Assembly (NCBI GenBank): GCA_020248405.1
Contig: JADCHQ010000007.1
Span: forward strand, 1 to 64,000
Source of the DNA: Rhodocyclaceae bacterium
Lineage (GTDB): Bacteria > Pseudomonadota > Gammaproteobacteria > Burkholderiales > Ga0077523
Direction: 5' to 3'
DNA length: 64,000 nt
The translations under genes and the position numbers were made by a program. The notes beneath the pieces were generated by a model, which was not told the origin of the DNA, searched no databases, and saw only the letters and a list, made by a program, of their open reading frames with translations. Of this stretch, positions 1 to 12,861 are shown in pieces (positions within the stretch are counted from its first letter, which is position 1; every line of letters starts with the position of its first letter).

Positions 1-2
1 CC

Positions 3-735
3 CTCCAGCCGCCGGCACCGCAGCCCGCCTCGGCGGGCGCACGCTTCGCCTACGAGCGGCACCGGCCCGAGGAACCGACGCTCCATCGGGTCGTGCAGGA
101 AGAGCTCGAGACCTTCCTCGCCCAGGTCGAGGCGCAAACAGGCGCGGGCCGGCCGCAGATCGTCAAGGACGAGTTCGAGGCATACCTGGAATGCGGCATC
201 CTGGCCCACGGCTTCCTGCGTGTGCGTTGTGCCGAGTGCGCACAGGAGAAGCTGGTGGCGTTCTCGTGCAAGCGACGGGGGTTCTGCCCCTCGTGCGGGG
301 CACGTCGCATGGCCGAGACGGCGGCGGTGCTGGTGGATCGGGTCATGCCGCGGGTGCCGGTCAGACAATGGGTGCTGTCGTTTCCGATCCCGCTACGGAT
401 TCGGCTCGCCGCCCATCCCGATTTGCTCACACCGGTGCTGGGGATCGTGCACCGGGTCATCAAGGGGTTTGTTCTCAGGCAGTCGGGAAAGCGCGGTACG
501 CCGATGCGTACGGCTTAAGCCTGCACGCCGCGGTGAGGTTGGCGAGCCACCAGCGCAAGGAACTCGAACGGCTATGCCGTTACATCACCCGCCCCGCGCT
601 GGCCAACGAACGCCTGAGCCGCAACGCCAAGAGGCAGGTGGTGCTGAAGGGCGAAAGCCCGTATCGCGACGGCACCACCCACATCGTCCTGCAGCCGCAG
701 GCGTTCACGCGACGCCTGGCCGCGCGGGTGCCATG
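3..735 (+). pseudogene. IS91-family transposase relic, copy 1 (5' end outside window)
   Basis: The first part, read in the frame of base 3, gives an IS91-type N-terminus: RFAYERHRPEE, then a zinc-binding stretch with Cys pairs (RCAEC, FCPSCGARRMAETAA) and VRQWVLSFPIPLR. This frame stops at 516-518. From about 490 the homology continues in another frame (YADAYGLSLHAAVR, LCRYITRPALANER, YRDGTTHIV) and fades near 735. The central region expected in a full-length IS91 transposase, including the replicative core, is missing, and the two ends are out of frame, so the gene is dead. No intact oriIS or terIS end is visible. The homology ends against an oppositely oriented ISNCY relic. Confidence 0.8.
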
Positions 736-736
736 C

Positions 737-976
737 CCGCCGATCCACCCACAGTTGCTCGCCAATCATCCACTGGCACAGGGTTTCCGCCCACCGGGTG
801 AAGCCGTGGAAGAACTTCAGGTACTCCGCCGCCAGGGTTGGGCCGAAGTCTCGGTAGCGCTCCCGCATGCAGGCGAGCACCGCCTCGCGCTCGGCATCTG
901 CCATACGCCGGTAGCTCGGCTGGCCGAGGCGGCTGGAAGCGAGCCCCGCCGCGCCGGTGTGCCGGTGCGCCCGCAC
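737..976 (-). pseudogene. ISNCY-type transposase fragment
   Basis: Read on the minus strand, this stretch gives SSRLGQPSYRRMADAEREAV followed by RERYRDFGPTLAAEYL, then CQWMIGEQLWVDRRAW. This resembles the region after the helix-turn-helix in ISNCY (IS1202-like) transposases, where the pattern is a DFGPTLAAEKL block followed by a QWMI...LWVDRR block. Only about 75 residues remain. The catalytic domain is absent, and the homology stops at about 737, exactly where the IS91 relic ends. The upstream part is lost before the isochorismatase gene. It is inactive debris. The family call is from remembered motifs and should be confirmed by a database search. Confidence 0.6.
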
Positions 977-1003
977 CCTCGCGGCCGCTCGTCGAGCCGT
1001 CCA

Positions 1004-1618
1004 TCATGCGGCGATGGCGTTGCGCTGGTGCATCAGTTCGATGATGCGTGCCGTGGTCTGTCGGGCGCCGGTCTGCAGATACTCCATCGCGTTCAGTGCC
1101 GCCACGTGTGCCGCCTCGGATGAGCCGCCCACGGCATCCTCGATCACGCGGCAGTAGTAGTCGCCCTGGTGCCCGTCTACAAACGTGTAGTGCACGCAGA
1201 CATCGGTCAACCCGCCGATCATGATCAGCGTCTGGGCCTTGAGGCCCTTGAGCAGAATCTCCAGCTCCGTTCCGTAGAAGGCCGAGTAGCGGCGCTTGCG
1301 GATGAAGTAGTCGTCCTCGCGCACGCCCATTTCCTCGGCGGCCAGCGGTGTGCCCGGCTCGCCGCACAGGCAGTGCACCGTTTCCGTCCCGTCGAGTTCG
1401 CGTCCGAAGTCCACCATGTTGCGGCGATGCTCTTCCTGGATGAACACCATCGGCATCCCGGAGGCGCGTGCGGCCTGCACCAACTTGAGCGCGTTCAGCA
1501 TGTTGGCTCGGTACCCGGGCATGACCGGAATACCGGCCTTGACGTCCATGAAGGCGGACTTCTGGATGTCGATGACGAGGAGGACAGCGTTTCCGACAAT
1601 CGTGGGTTGGGTGGGCAT
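1004..1618 (-). CDS. Isochorismatase-family cysteine hydrolase
   Basis: This 204-residue protein is a soluble hydrolase of the isochorismatase/nicotinamidase superfamily. The expected catalytic triad is visible: Asp17 in LLVIDIQ, Lys108 in RKRRYSAFYGT, and the nucleophile Cys141 in GLTDVCVHYT. Length is normal for single-domain members. A good ribosome-binding site (AAAGGAGCC) precedes the ATG. Substrates in this superfamily are small amides, carbamates, biurets or isochorismate, and the sequence does not tell which applies. It is the only intact gene between two IS91-type relics, so it may be imported cargo. There is no neighbouring nicotinate, pyrimidine or siderophore gene to suggest a pathway. 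Confidence 0.85.
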   Translation of the reverse strand: MPTQPTIVGNAVLLVIDIQKSAFMDVKAGIPVMPGYRANMLNALKLVQAARASGMPMVFIQEEHRRNMVDFGRELDGTETVHCLCGEPGTPLAAEEMGVREDDYFIRKRRYSAFYGTELEILLKGLKAQTLIMIGGLTDVCVHYTFVDGHQGDYYCRVIEDAVGGSSEAAHVAALNAMEYLQTGARQTTARIIELMHQRNAIAA

Positions 1619-1770
1619 GGCGCGGCTCCTTTCATTTCGAGAGGGAGCTTACCGGATTGCTCAACACCGATGTCGAAGGAGTCTGCCAGCACGAGGCTAC
1701 AACCCGGACGCTCGCCCCACACCGCACCTGGCGCGCGTGGACGTCCTCTCCCGCTCCGATGGGGGGAGTG

Positions 1771-1980
1771 TCAAGCCAGCTCGAAGCGGCCCACCGCGCT
1801 GGACATCTCCGCCGAGAGCAATTCGAGGTCGGCTGCGGCGCTGGCCGCAGTGGCAATGGATGCGTGGTTCTCTTCGACGGCCCGGGCGATGGACGCCACA
1901 TTGCGTGCGATGGACTCCATGGCGGACCTCTGCTTCCGGATCGCGTCCGTCATCGACTCGACCACCGCGGCGGCGTTCGC
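1771..1980 (-). pseudogene. C-terminal remnant of a methyl-accepting chemotaxis protein
   Basis: The minus strand encodes about 69 residues, with VVESMTDAIRKQ, IARNVASIARAVEENHASI and LLSAEMSSAVGRFELA before a stop. This matches the end of the cytoplasmic signalling helix of methyl-accepting chemotaxis proteins, where an IARNVE-IA-MAEEN pattern is followed by a final LA-L--AVGRF motif. There is no start, sensor domain or hairpin tip. The 5' side is cut off at the left edge of the second IS91-type relic at about 1981. It looks like a receptor gene destroyed by insertion or deletion and cannot make a functional receptor. Confidence 0.7.
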
Positions 1981-2242
1981 CGGGGGTTTTGCCCCTCATG
2001 AGGGGCACGGCGCATGGCCGAGACGGCGGCGGTGCTGGTGGATCGTCTCCTCCCGCCCGCGCCCGTCAGACAATGGGTGCTGTCGTTTCCGATCCCGCTA
2101 CGGATCCTGCTCGCTGCCCATCCCGAGTTGCTCACACCGGTGCTGGGGATCGTGCACCGGGGCATCAAAGGGTTTCTTCGCAGGCAGTCGGGAAAGCGTT
2201 GTGCGCCGATGCGCACGGCTTCAGCCTGCACGAGGCGGGTGA
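1981..2242 (+). pseudogene. IS91-family transposase relic, copy 2
   Basis: This stretch aligns with bases 276-537 (copy 1) without any insertion or deletion at a constant offset of 1705. It includes exact runs of 41 bases (360-400 against 2065-2105) and 34 bases (423-456 against 2128-2161). The Cys codon in CPSCGARRMAE has become TGA (CPS-stop-GARRMAE), so it is untranslatable. It carries the same frame-breaking junction as copy 1 (QSGK joined to ALCADAHGFSLHEA), which means the internal deletion is shared. The copies are in direct orientation. Confidence 0.8.
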
Positions 2243-2432
2243 ACGCTGATCTGGGCCGAAGTCGCGCTTGAATCGCCACTGCGAATGGGGATGTGCGGCT
2301 TGCGGCGCTCAGTGCTGCGCACGGCGGGCGCGTGCGGAGGTCGCGGCCGTTGCGCCGCGCGGCTACACTGGCGCCGCTGCATCCCCAACACCAATCCTCA
2401 ACACCACCCACGCCCCGGGAGCCTCGCCACCA

Positions 2433-4287
<1,855 letters not shown>

Positions 4288-4327
4288 GCACGGTGGCGCG
4301 GCCCGTGCGCCGCGGGAGCGCGCGGCC

Positions 4328-5506
4328 ATGAACGGCATCGCCGTGCCGGTGGCGGTGACGCTGGCCATCCAGGCAATGGTGTCGGGCGCGGTGTTCACCC
4401 CGCCGGTGCTCGCGCCGGTGGCGGCGGCGCAACTGGGCGTGGCTGCCAGCAGCGTCGGCCTGTCCACGGTGCTGATCTACCTGAGCGCGGCCTTCGCCGC
4501 CCCCGCGAGCGGCGGGGTGATCGCGCGGCTGGGGCCCATGCGCACCAGCCAGGCGTGCCTGTTGCTGGTGGCAGCGGGCCTGTGCGCCATGGCCCTGGGG
4601 CATCCGCTCGCCGCGGCCGCAGGCGCCGCGCTCATCGGGCTGGGCTACGGCCCCATCACGCCGTCCTCGTCGGCCATCCTCAACGAGCGCACGCCGCCCA
4701 ACTGGCGCGCGCTGGTGTTCTCCATCAAGCAGACCGGCGTGCCGGTGGGCGGTGCGCTGGCCGGCGTGCTGGTGCCGCTGCCGCTGGCGGCGGCGGGCTG
4801 GCGTGCGGCGGCGCTGGCGGTGGCCGCCTGCGCCTGCCTGCTGGCGGCGCTGGTGCAGCCGCTGCGCACGGCGGCGGATGCGGCGCGGGATCGATCGGCG
4901 CCCATGGGCCGGCACGGCCTGCTCGGGCCGCTGCGAATGGTGTGGGGCCACGCGCAATTGCGGCGCATGGGACTCGCCTCCTTCGCCTATTCGGGCATGC
5001 AGATGTGCCTGGGCTCCTACCTGGTGGTGCTGCTGCACGACGTGGCCGGCTTCTCGGTGCCCGCGGCGGGGGGCGCGCTGGCGGTGGCCATGGCGGGCGG
5101 CATCCTCGGGCGCATCGGCTGGGGGGTGGTGGCCGACCACGCCGTGCCGCCCCGGCGCCTGCTGGGCGCCCTGGGCGTGGCCATGTCGCTCATGGCCTTC
5201 ACGGTGCCCTTCGTGGGCCCTCACTGGCCGTGGGGCGCGGTGCTTTGCATGGCCTTCGCCTTCGGCGCCACCGCGGTGGGCTGGAACGGCGTGCACCTCT
5301 CCGAGATCGCCCGGCTCGCCCCGCCGGGCGAGGCCGCCAGCGCCACGGGAGGTTCGCTGGCGCTCACCTTCAGTGGCGTGGTGTTCTCGCCGCTGCTGGT
5401 CTGGGGTGCGGTGAACGCCGGCCTGGGCTACGGCGCAGGGTTTGCGCTGGTGGGCCTGCTGACGCTGTGGCGCGGCCTGATTTTGGTGCGCGACCCGGGG
5501 CGGTGA
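4328..5506 (+). CDS. MFS transporter
   Basis: This 392-residue protein is very hydrophobic and has the spacing expected of a 12-helix major facilitator permease. The loop between helices 2 and 3 carries GGVIARLGPMR, a weak version of the MFS A-motif. A second related loop, GRIGWGVVADH, falls at the start of the second half, as is usual for the duplicated fold. IKQTGVPVGGALAGV near residue 138 resembles the helix 5 region of other MFS members. The start is 40 bases after metY, so cotranscription is possible. The substrate is unknown. Upstream MetY and downstream epoxide-hydrolase-like gene do not define it. Confidence 0.85.
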   Translation: MNGIAVPVAVTLAIQAMVSGAVFTPPVLAPVAAAQLGVAASSVGLSTVLIYLSAAFAAPASGGVIARLGPMRTSQACLLLVAAGLCAMALGHPLAAAAGAALIGLGYGPITPSSSAILNERTPPNWRALVFSIKQTGVPVGGALAGVLVPLPLAAAGWRAAALAVAACACLLAALVQPLRTAADAARDRSAPMGRHGLLGPLRMVWGHAQLRRMGLASFAYSGMQMCLGSYLVVLLHDVAGFSVPAAGGALAVAMAGGILGRIGWGVVADHAVPPRRLLGALGVAMSLMAFTVPFVGPHWPWGAVLCMAFAFGATAVGWNGVHLSEIARLAPPGEAASATGGSLALTFSGVVFSPLLVWGAVNAGLGYGAGFALVGLLTLWRGLILVRDPGR

Positions 5507-5560
5507 GCCGGCGGCTTCTGCTAACGTGCGGGCACCATCCTCGCCCGGGACACCCCCGCC

Positions 5561-6721
5561 ATGACCGACCCCGCCGCCTTGTCCCAGCCCCTCGACGCCG
5601 CGCTGCTGCCCGCGGGCGTGCGCGCCCGCATCCTCCCGGGGGTGAACGGGCTGGCCATGCACCTGCTGGAGGGCGGACACGAGCGGCCGGCGGCGCCGCT
5701 GGTGCTGCTGCTGCACGGGTTCCCGGAGCTGGCATGGAGCTGGCGCAAGGTGATCCCGGCGCTCGCCGCGGCGGGCTACCACGTGGTGGCGCCCGATTTG
5801 CGCGGCTATGGGCGCACCACCGGCTGCGACACGTCGTTCCACGGCGACGTGCGCCAGTTCCGCATGTTCAACTTGGTGATCGACGTGCTCTGCCTGGTGC
5901 GCGCCCTGGGCCGCGAGCGTGTTCATGCGGTGGTGGGTCACGACTTCGGCTCGCCGCTAGCGGCGTGGTGCGCCCTGTCCCGCCCGGATGTGTTTGCGGC
6001 CGTGGCGCTCATGAGCGCGCCCTTTGCCGGCGCGCCGGCGCTGGATGCCTTTGATTCCATGAAGGGGGCCATGGACATCCACCTCGCCCTGGCCGCGCTG
6101 GACAGGCCGCGCAAGCACTACCAGTGGTACTACTCCACGCCCGAGGCCGACGCGCACATGCGCCACTGCCCGCAGGGCCTGCACGCCTTCCTGCGCGCCT
6201 ATTACCACCACAAGAGCGCCGACTGGCCCGGCAACCGGCCCGAGCCCCTGGGCGGCTGGATGGCCGCCGAGCTTGCGCGGCTGCCCACCTACTACATCAT
6301 GGACCTGCACCAGGACATGGCTGCCACCGTGGCGCCGCACATGCCGGGGCCCGCGCAGGTGGCGGCCTGCGGCTGGCTCACCGAGGCGGAACTGGCCGTG
6401 TACGCGGGCGAGTTCGCGCGCACCGGCTTCCAGGGTGGCTTGCAGTGGTACCGCTGCATGACGGCGCCCGCCATCGCCACCGAGCTGCGGCTGTTGGCGG
6501 GGCGGCGCATCGAGGTGCCGGCGCTGTTCGTGGCCGGCCGGCAGGACTGGGGCGTATACCAGCGGCCCGGCGACTTCGAGCGCATGCAGGCATACGCCCT
6601 GTGCAACCTGCGCAGCTGCCACCTGGTGGAGGGCGCCGGCCACTGGGTGCAGCAGGAGCAGGCCGGATGGGTGAACGAACTGCTGCTGGAATTCCTCGCA
6701 AGCGGGGCGCGAGACGCTTGA
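5561..6721 (+). CDS. Alpha/beta hydrolase, epoxide-hydrolase-like
   Basis: The 386-residue protein has the epoxide hydrolase arrangement of the alpha/beta fold. The oxyanion motif is HGFPE (residues 52-56), the nucleophile is Asp128 in VGHDFGS, a candidate acid is Asp329 in AGRQDWGVYQ, and the base is His361 in EGAGHWVQQE. In the cap, Tyr190/Tyr191 (QWYYSTPEAD) and Tyr297 (GGLQWYR) sit where epoxide hydrolases place the two ring-opening tyrosines. This supports hydrolysis of an epoxide to a diol; a dehalogenase is less likely. It follows the MFS gene by 54 bases and converges on the next gene with a 3-base gap. The natural substrate is unknown. Confidence 0.8.
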   Translation: MTDPAALSQPLDAALLPAGVRARILPGVNGLAMHLLEGGHERPAAPLVLLLHGFPELAWSWRKVIPALAAAGYHVVAPDLRGYGRTTGCDTSFHGDVRQFRMFNLVIDVLCLVRALGRERVHAVVGHDFGSPLAAWCALSRPDVFAAVALMSAPFAGAPALDAFDSMKGAMDIHLALAALDRPRKHYQWYYSTPEADAHMRHCPQGLHAFLRAYYHHKSADWPGNRPEPLGGWMAAELARLPTYYIMDLHQDMAATVAPHMPGPAQVAACGWLTEAELAVYAGEFARTGFQGGLQWYRCMTAPAIATELRLLAGRRIEVPALFVAGRQDWGVYQRPGDFERMQAYALCNLRSCHLVEGAGHWVQQEQAGWVNELLLEFLASGARDA

Positions 6722-6724
6722 AGA

Positions 6725-7117
6725 TCAGCCCGCCTTGGGTGCCTTGCGCCACTGCTCCAGGGTGAGCAGCTTGCCGTCCTCGCCTTCCACGAACACGCGG
6801 CCGTCGTTCTCCCGTACCAGGAAGGTGTTCCACTTCTTGGGCTGGGTCTGGGGATCCTCGTAGAAGGTCACGGCCCAGTGCTCGCGGCCCTTGAGCTTGC
6901 GCCGGCCGGTGAGCACGCCGCCCGTGGGCGAGGGGCCCTTGGTCTCATCGGCGATTTTCTGGCGTGCGGCCTGCCATTGCTTGACTTCGGGAATCTCCAG
7001 CACGAGGCCGCGTGCCATGTCCATGGTGACCTTGCCCTGAGGGCGTGGCGCCTGCTGTGCGAAGACAGGCAGGGTGAGGGCGGCGGCGGCGAGCAACAGC
7101 AGTCGGCGGGTGGGCAT
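6725..7117 (-). CDS. Small exported protein of unknown function
   Basis: This predicted 130-residue protein starts with a clear signal peptide: MPTRR, then LLLLAAAALTLPVFA with likely cleavage before QQ. The mature part is hydrophilic and basic-acidic mixed, with GRREHWAVTFYEDP-like content (KGREHWAVTFYEDP), KKWNTFLVRENDGRVFVEG and a C-terminal LLTLEQWRK. I do not recognise the family. The start was set at 7117 because the signal peptide begins there; longer in-frame extensions overlap the neighbouring hydrolase gene. It lies 35 bases downstream of that hydrolase on the same strand and may be cotranscribed with it. Confidence 0.65.
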   Translation of the reverse strand: MPTRRLLLLAAAALTLPVFAQQAPRPQGKVTMDMARGLVLEIPEVKQWQAARQKIADETKGPSPTGGVLTGRRKLKGREHWAVTFYEDPQTQPKKWNTFLVRENDGRVFVEGEDGKLLTLEQWRKAPKAG

Positions 7118-7152
7118 GATCGAGGCGGGGAAAGGGTGGGGGGAAAGGCTGT

Positions 7153-8037
7153 TCAGGGCGGCGACCCGGCGGCGGCGATGAAGGACTCCACCGCAGCCGC
7201 GAAGGCCTCCGGCTGGTCCTGGTGCATCATGTGGCCAGCTTCGCGGATTGTAACTTCCGACAGGCGGGCATAGGCGGCGCGCCGGCGCGCCAGATCGGCC
7301 GGGTCTTCGCCCATCCACCGCCTGACCCATTCACCCTCGCCGCCCCAAACCCACAGCACCGGCGCCCGGATGCGCTGCCAGCATGCCTGCGCTTCCTCGA
7401 AACGGTACAGCACGGGGTTGATGCGCTTGTGGGCAGGGTCGGCAGCCACTTCCACGCCGCCGCCGTCGGCCTCGCGCGCCCAGTGGCGGGACAGGAATTG
7501 CGCCCGTTCGCGGGTGAGCCGGGGGTTGTTGGACATGAGGCGGTCGGCCACCGCGCAGAAGTCGGCATAGGGCTTGAGGCGGCTGCCCTCGCGCAGCTCG
7601 TCGAGCCAGCGGCCATAGCGCTCGGGGGCCTGGCCAGCCGTGGTGGCGCGCAGTCCGAAGCCCTCGGCCAGCACCAGGGCACTTACGCGCTCCGGCCGCA
7701 CGCCCGCATAGAGGTTTGCCACGTTGCCGCCCATGCTGTGGCCCACCACCGGCACGGCAGCGCCGGGGCAAACGAGGTCGAGAATGGCGTCCAGGTCGGC
7801 CAGGTAGTCGGCAAACCAGTACCCGCCGGGCGCCCATTGGGACAGCCCGAACCCGCGCCAGTCCGGGGCGAGCACGTGCCAGCGCCCGTCGAGTGCGTCC
7901 ACCATGAACTGGAAGGAAGCCGAGACATCCATCCAGCCATGCAGCAGCACCAGGGGCGGATCGGCGGGATCGCCCCAGCAGCGCACGTGCAGGCGCAATC
8001 CACGCACCTGATGAAAGAGGGATCGGCTGGGAGTCAA
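7153..8037 (-). CDS. Alpha/beta hydrolase (serine type)
   Basis: This 294-residue cytoplasmic hydrolase has HGW (residues 33-35) as the oxyanion region, nucleophile Ser101 in VVGHSMGGNVA, and catalytic His269 in REAGHMMHQDQPEAF. The nucleophile elbow with Ser, rather than Asp, points to an esterase, lipase-like or C-C bond hydrolase and not to an epoxide hydrolase or dehalogenase. The cap region has no diagnostic features I can assign. The gene sits between a DUF4124 protein and a small exported protein, all on the minus strand with gaps of 66 and 35 bases, so the three may form one transcript. Confidence 0.85.
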   Translation of the reverse strand: MTPSRSLFHQVRGLRLHVRCWGDPADPPLVLLHGWMDVSASFQFMVDALDGRWHVLAPDWRGFGLSQWAPGGYWFADYLADLDAILDLVCPGAAVPVVGHSMGGNVANLYAGVRPERVSALVLAEGFGLRATTAGQAPERYGRWLDELREGSRLKPYADFCAVADRLMSNNPRLTRERAQFLSRHWAREADGGGVEVAADPAHKRINPVLYRFEEAQACWQRIRAPVLWVWGGEGEWVRRWMGEDPADLARRRAAYARLSEVTIREAGHMMHQDQPEAFAAAVESFIAAAGSPP

Positions 8038-8103
8038 GGACGCACTGTGCCGCGCCGTGCCGGAAGAGCGCGCGCGGCCTGGTGAGGGATGGTGGTGGGC
8101 GGT

Positions 8104-8607
8104 CTAGCGTGCCTCGGCGCGGGCCCGCTGGGCTTCTTCCAGCGCCTTGCGGGCTTCCGCCACGGCACGCTCGTTCTCGGCCTGCCGTTCGAAGTAGCGA
8201 TCATTCAGGCGGGCGCCGCCACCTGCCGTGCCGGTGCGATCGCCCGGCTGGGATTCGCGCCCGCGCTCGAGATTTGCCTCGGCATCGGCCAGCGCCTTGC
8301 GAGCCGCCTCCAGGCTGCGATCGGCTGCCTCGAGCTGGTCGCGCTTTGCCTTCAGGCGTTGCTCCAGTTCCTGGCGCTTCTGCTTGTTGTCATCGGCGCG
8401 CTGCTGCGCCTTTTCCTTGTCGTTTTGCGAGGGCGACGCGGGCAATTCGACGGCCTTGGATTTGGCGGCGCCGGGCTCCTGCGGCTGGTCCGAATAGATG
8501 ATCCGGCCGTCCGGCAGCACGTGCTTGTAGATCTGCTGGGCGGCCGCCCCCATGGACGTGCCAAGGAGCGCGGCAGCGAGGCAGGCAAAGTGGCGGGCAA
8601 GAGGCAT
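8104..8607 (-). CDS. DUF4124-domain exported coiled-coil protein
   Basis: The 167-residue product has an N-terminal signal peptide (FACLAAALLGTSMGAAA), then the DUF4124 signature IYKHVLPDGRIIYSDQP. From about residue 60 a long charged helix rich in Lys, Glu, Gln and Ala is predicted to form a coiled coil, interrupted by a Gly-rich linker near residues 120-135. DUF4124 proteins are common periplasmic proteins of beta- and gammaproteobacteria without a settled function. The gene is divergent from dnaE, with 131 bases between the two starts that could hold promoters for both. Confidence 0.8.
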   Translation of the reverse strand: MPLARHFACLAAALLGTSMGAAAQQIYKHVLPDGRIIYSDQPQEPGAAKSKAVELPASPSQNDKEKAQQRADDNKQKRQELEQRLKAKRDQLEAADRSLEAARKALADAEANLERGRESQPGDRTGTAGGGARLNDRYFERQAENERAVAEARKALEEAQRARAEAR

Positions 8608-8738
8608 GGCTGGAATCGAAATGTTGATGTGTTGGCCGCCAGCGCGAACCTGCGCCGCAGCTTATCACCATAGACCGAGGGCGGTCATGGGGCGTTCCCG
8701 GCGGTCGCGTTGGCGCCGGCGGGTAGAATTCGCGTGCC

Positions 8739-12208
<3,470 letters not shown>

Positions 12209-12212
<4 letters not shown>

Positions 12213-12694
12213 GCAGCGGCCCGGGCGCGCCGGTGTTCATGGACGCCGCGCTGCTGGATGCCGTGAGCGCCGCGGCAGGCGCCAGCCCGCGGCGCCGGAA
12301 GAACCACAACTTCCATCCCCGTGACAACGCCGTCTGCCACCGGCTGCTCAATGCCCTGGAACCGGACAGCTACGTGCCGCCGCACCGGCATCTGGATGCG
12401 GAAAAGGACGAAACCTTCGTGGTGCTGCGGGGCCGCATCGGCGTGGTGTGCTTCGACCACACTGGCCGCGTGAGCGCGGCGCGAGTGCTGGAGCCCGCCG
12501 CCGCCGTCGGCGTCACGCTGCCGGCGGGCACCTGGCATACGCTCGTGGCGCTGGAGGCTGGCACGGTGGTGCTGGAAGCGAAGGCGGGCCCCTTCGTTCC
12601 CTTGACCCCCGACGAGCGGGCCCGTTGGGCGCCCGCGGAGGGCGAGGCCGGTGCCGGTGCCTTTCTAGAGGGGCTGCGCGCGCTGTTTCGCTGA
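12209..12694 (+). CDS. WbuC-family cupin metalloprotein
   Basis: This 161-residue protein has a cupin core with the metal-ligand motif HRHLDAEKDETFVVLRGRIGVV (split here as HRHLDAEKDETF and VVLRGRIGVV) and a second motif GTWHTLVALEAGTVVLEAK. The pattern, with the closing EAKAGPFVP element, matches the WbuC family, members of which occur in O-antigen loci but also alone. No sugar biosynthesis genes are nearby. The ATG overlaps the dnaE stop (ATGA), suggesting coupled translation. The precise activity is unknown; the His and Glu ligands suggest it binds a metal. Confidence 0.8.
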
Positions 12695-12740
12695 GGCAGC
12701 AACGCGCCAGCTCCGCCTCGCCCGTGGCCAGTGGCCACAG

Positions 12741-12837
12741 CCCGCGGGTATTCCAATTCGGCATTTCGTTTTCGGAAAAAAGTCGTTAGGGGTTGGAGAG
12801 GCAGCGGCTAGAGTGCGTGGCCGTTTCACTCCAACCC
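12741..12837 (+). promoter_or_regulatory. Putative control region of the ABC/OsmC/FMO operon
   Basis: The 167-base gap before the binding-protein gene is clearly A/T-richer than its surroundings around 12750-12790. It contains TTCC and GGAA half-sites flanking ATTCGGCATTTCGTTTTC, then AAAAAAGTCGTTAGG. This resembles a LysR-type or CysB-type activator site upstream of a weak promoter, but no clear -35/-10 pair can be named. The candidate regulator in the window is the LysR gene at 17450-18394. This is an inference from composition and partial symmetry. Confidence 0.35.
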
Positions 12838-12861
12838 ATGGCGTATCGCCGAAAGACGATC

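Noticed and set aside
705-1367. Minus-strand frame spanning the IS relic and isochorismatase
   Set aside because: It runs out of frame through the intact hydrolase and does not match either transposase family.
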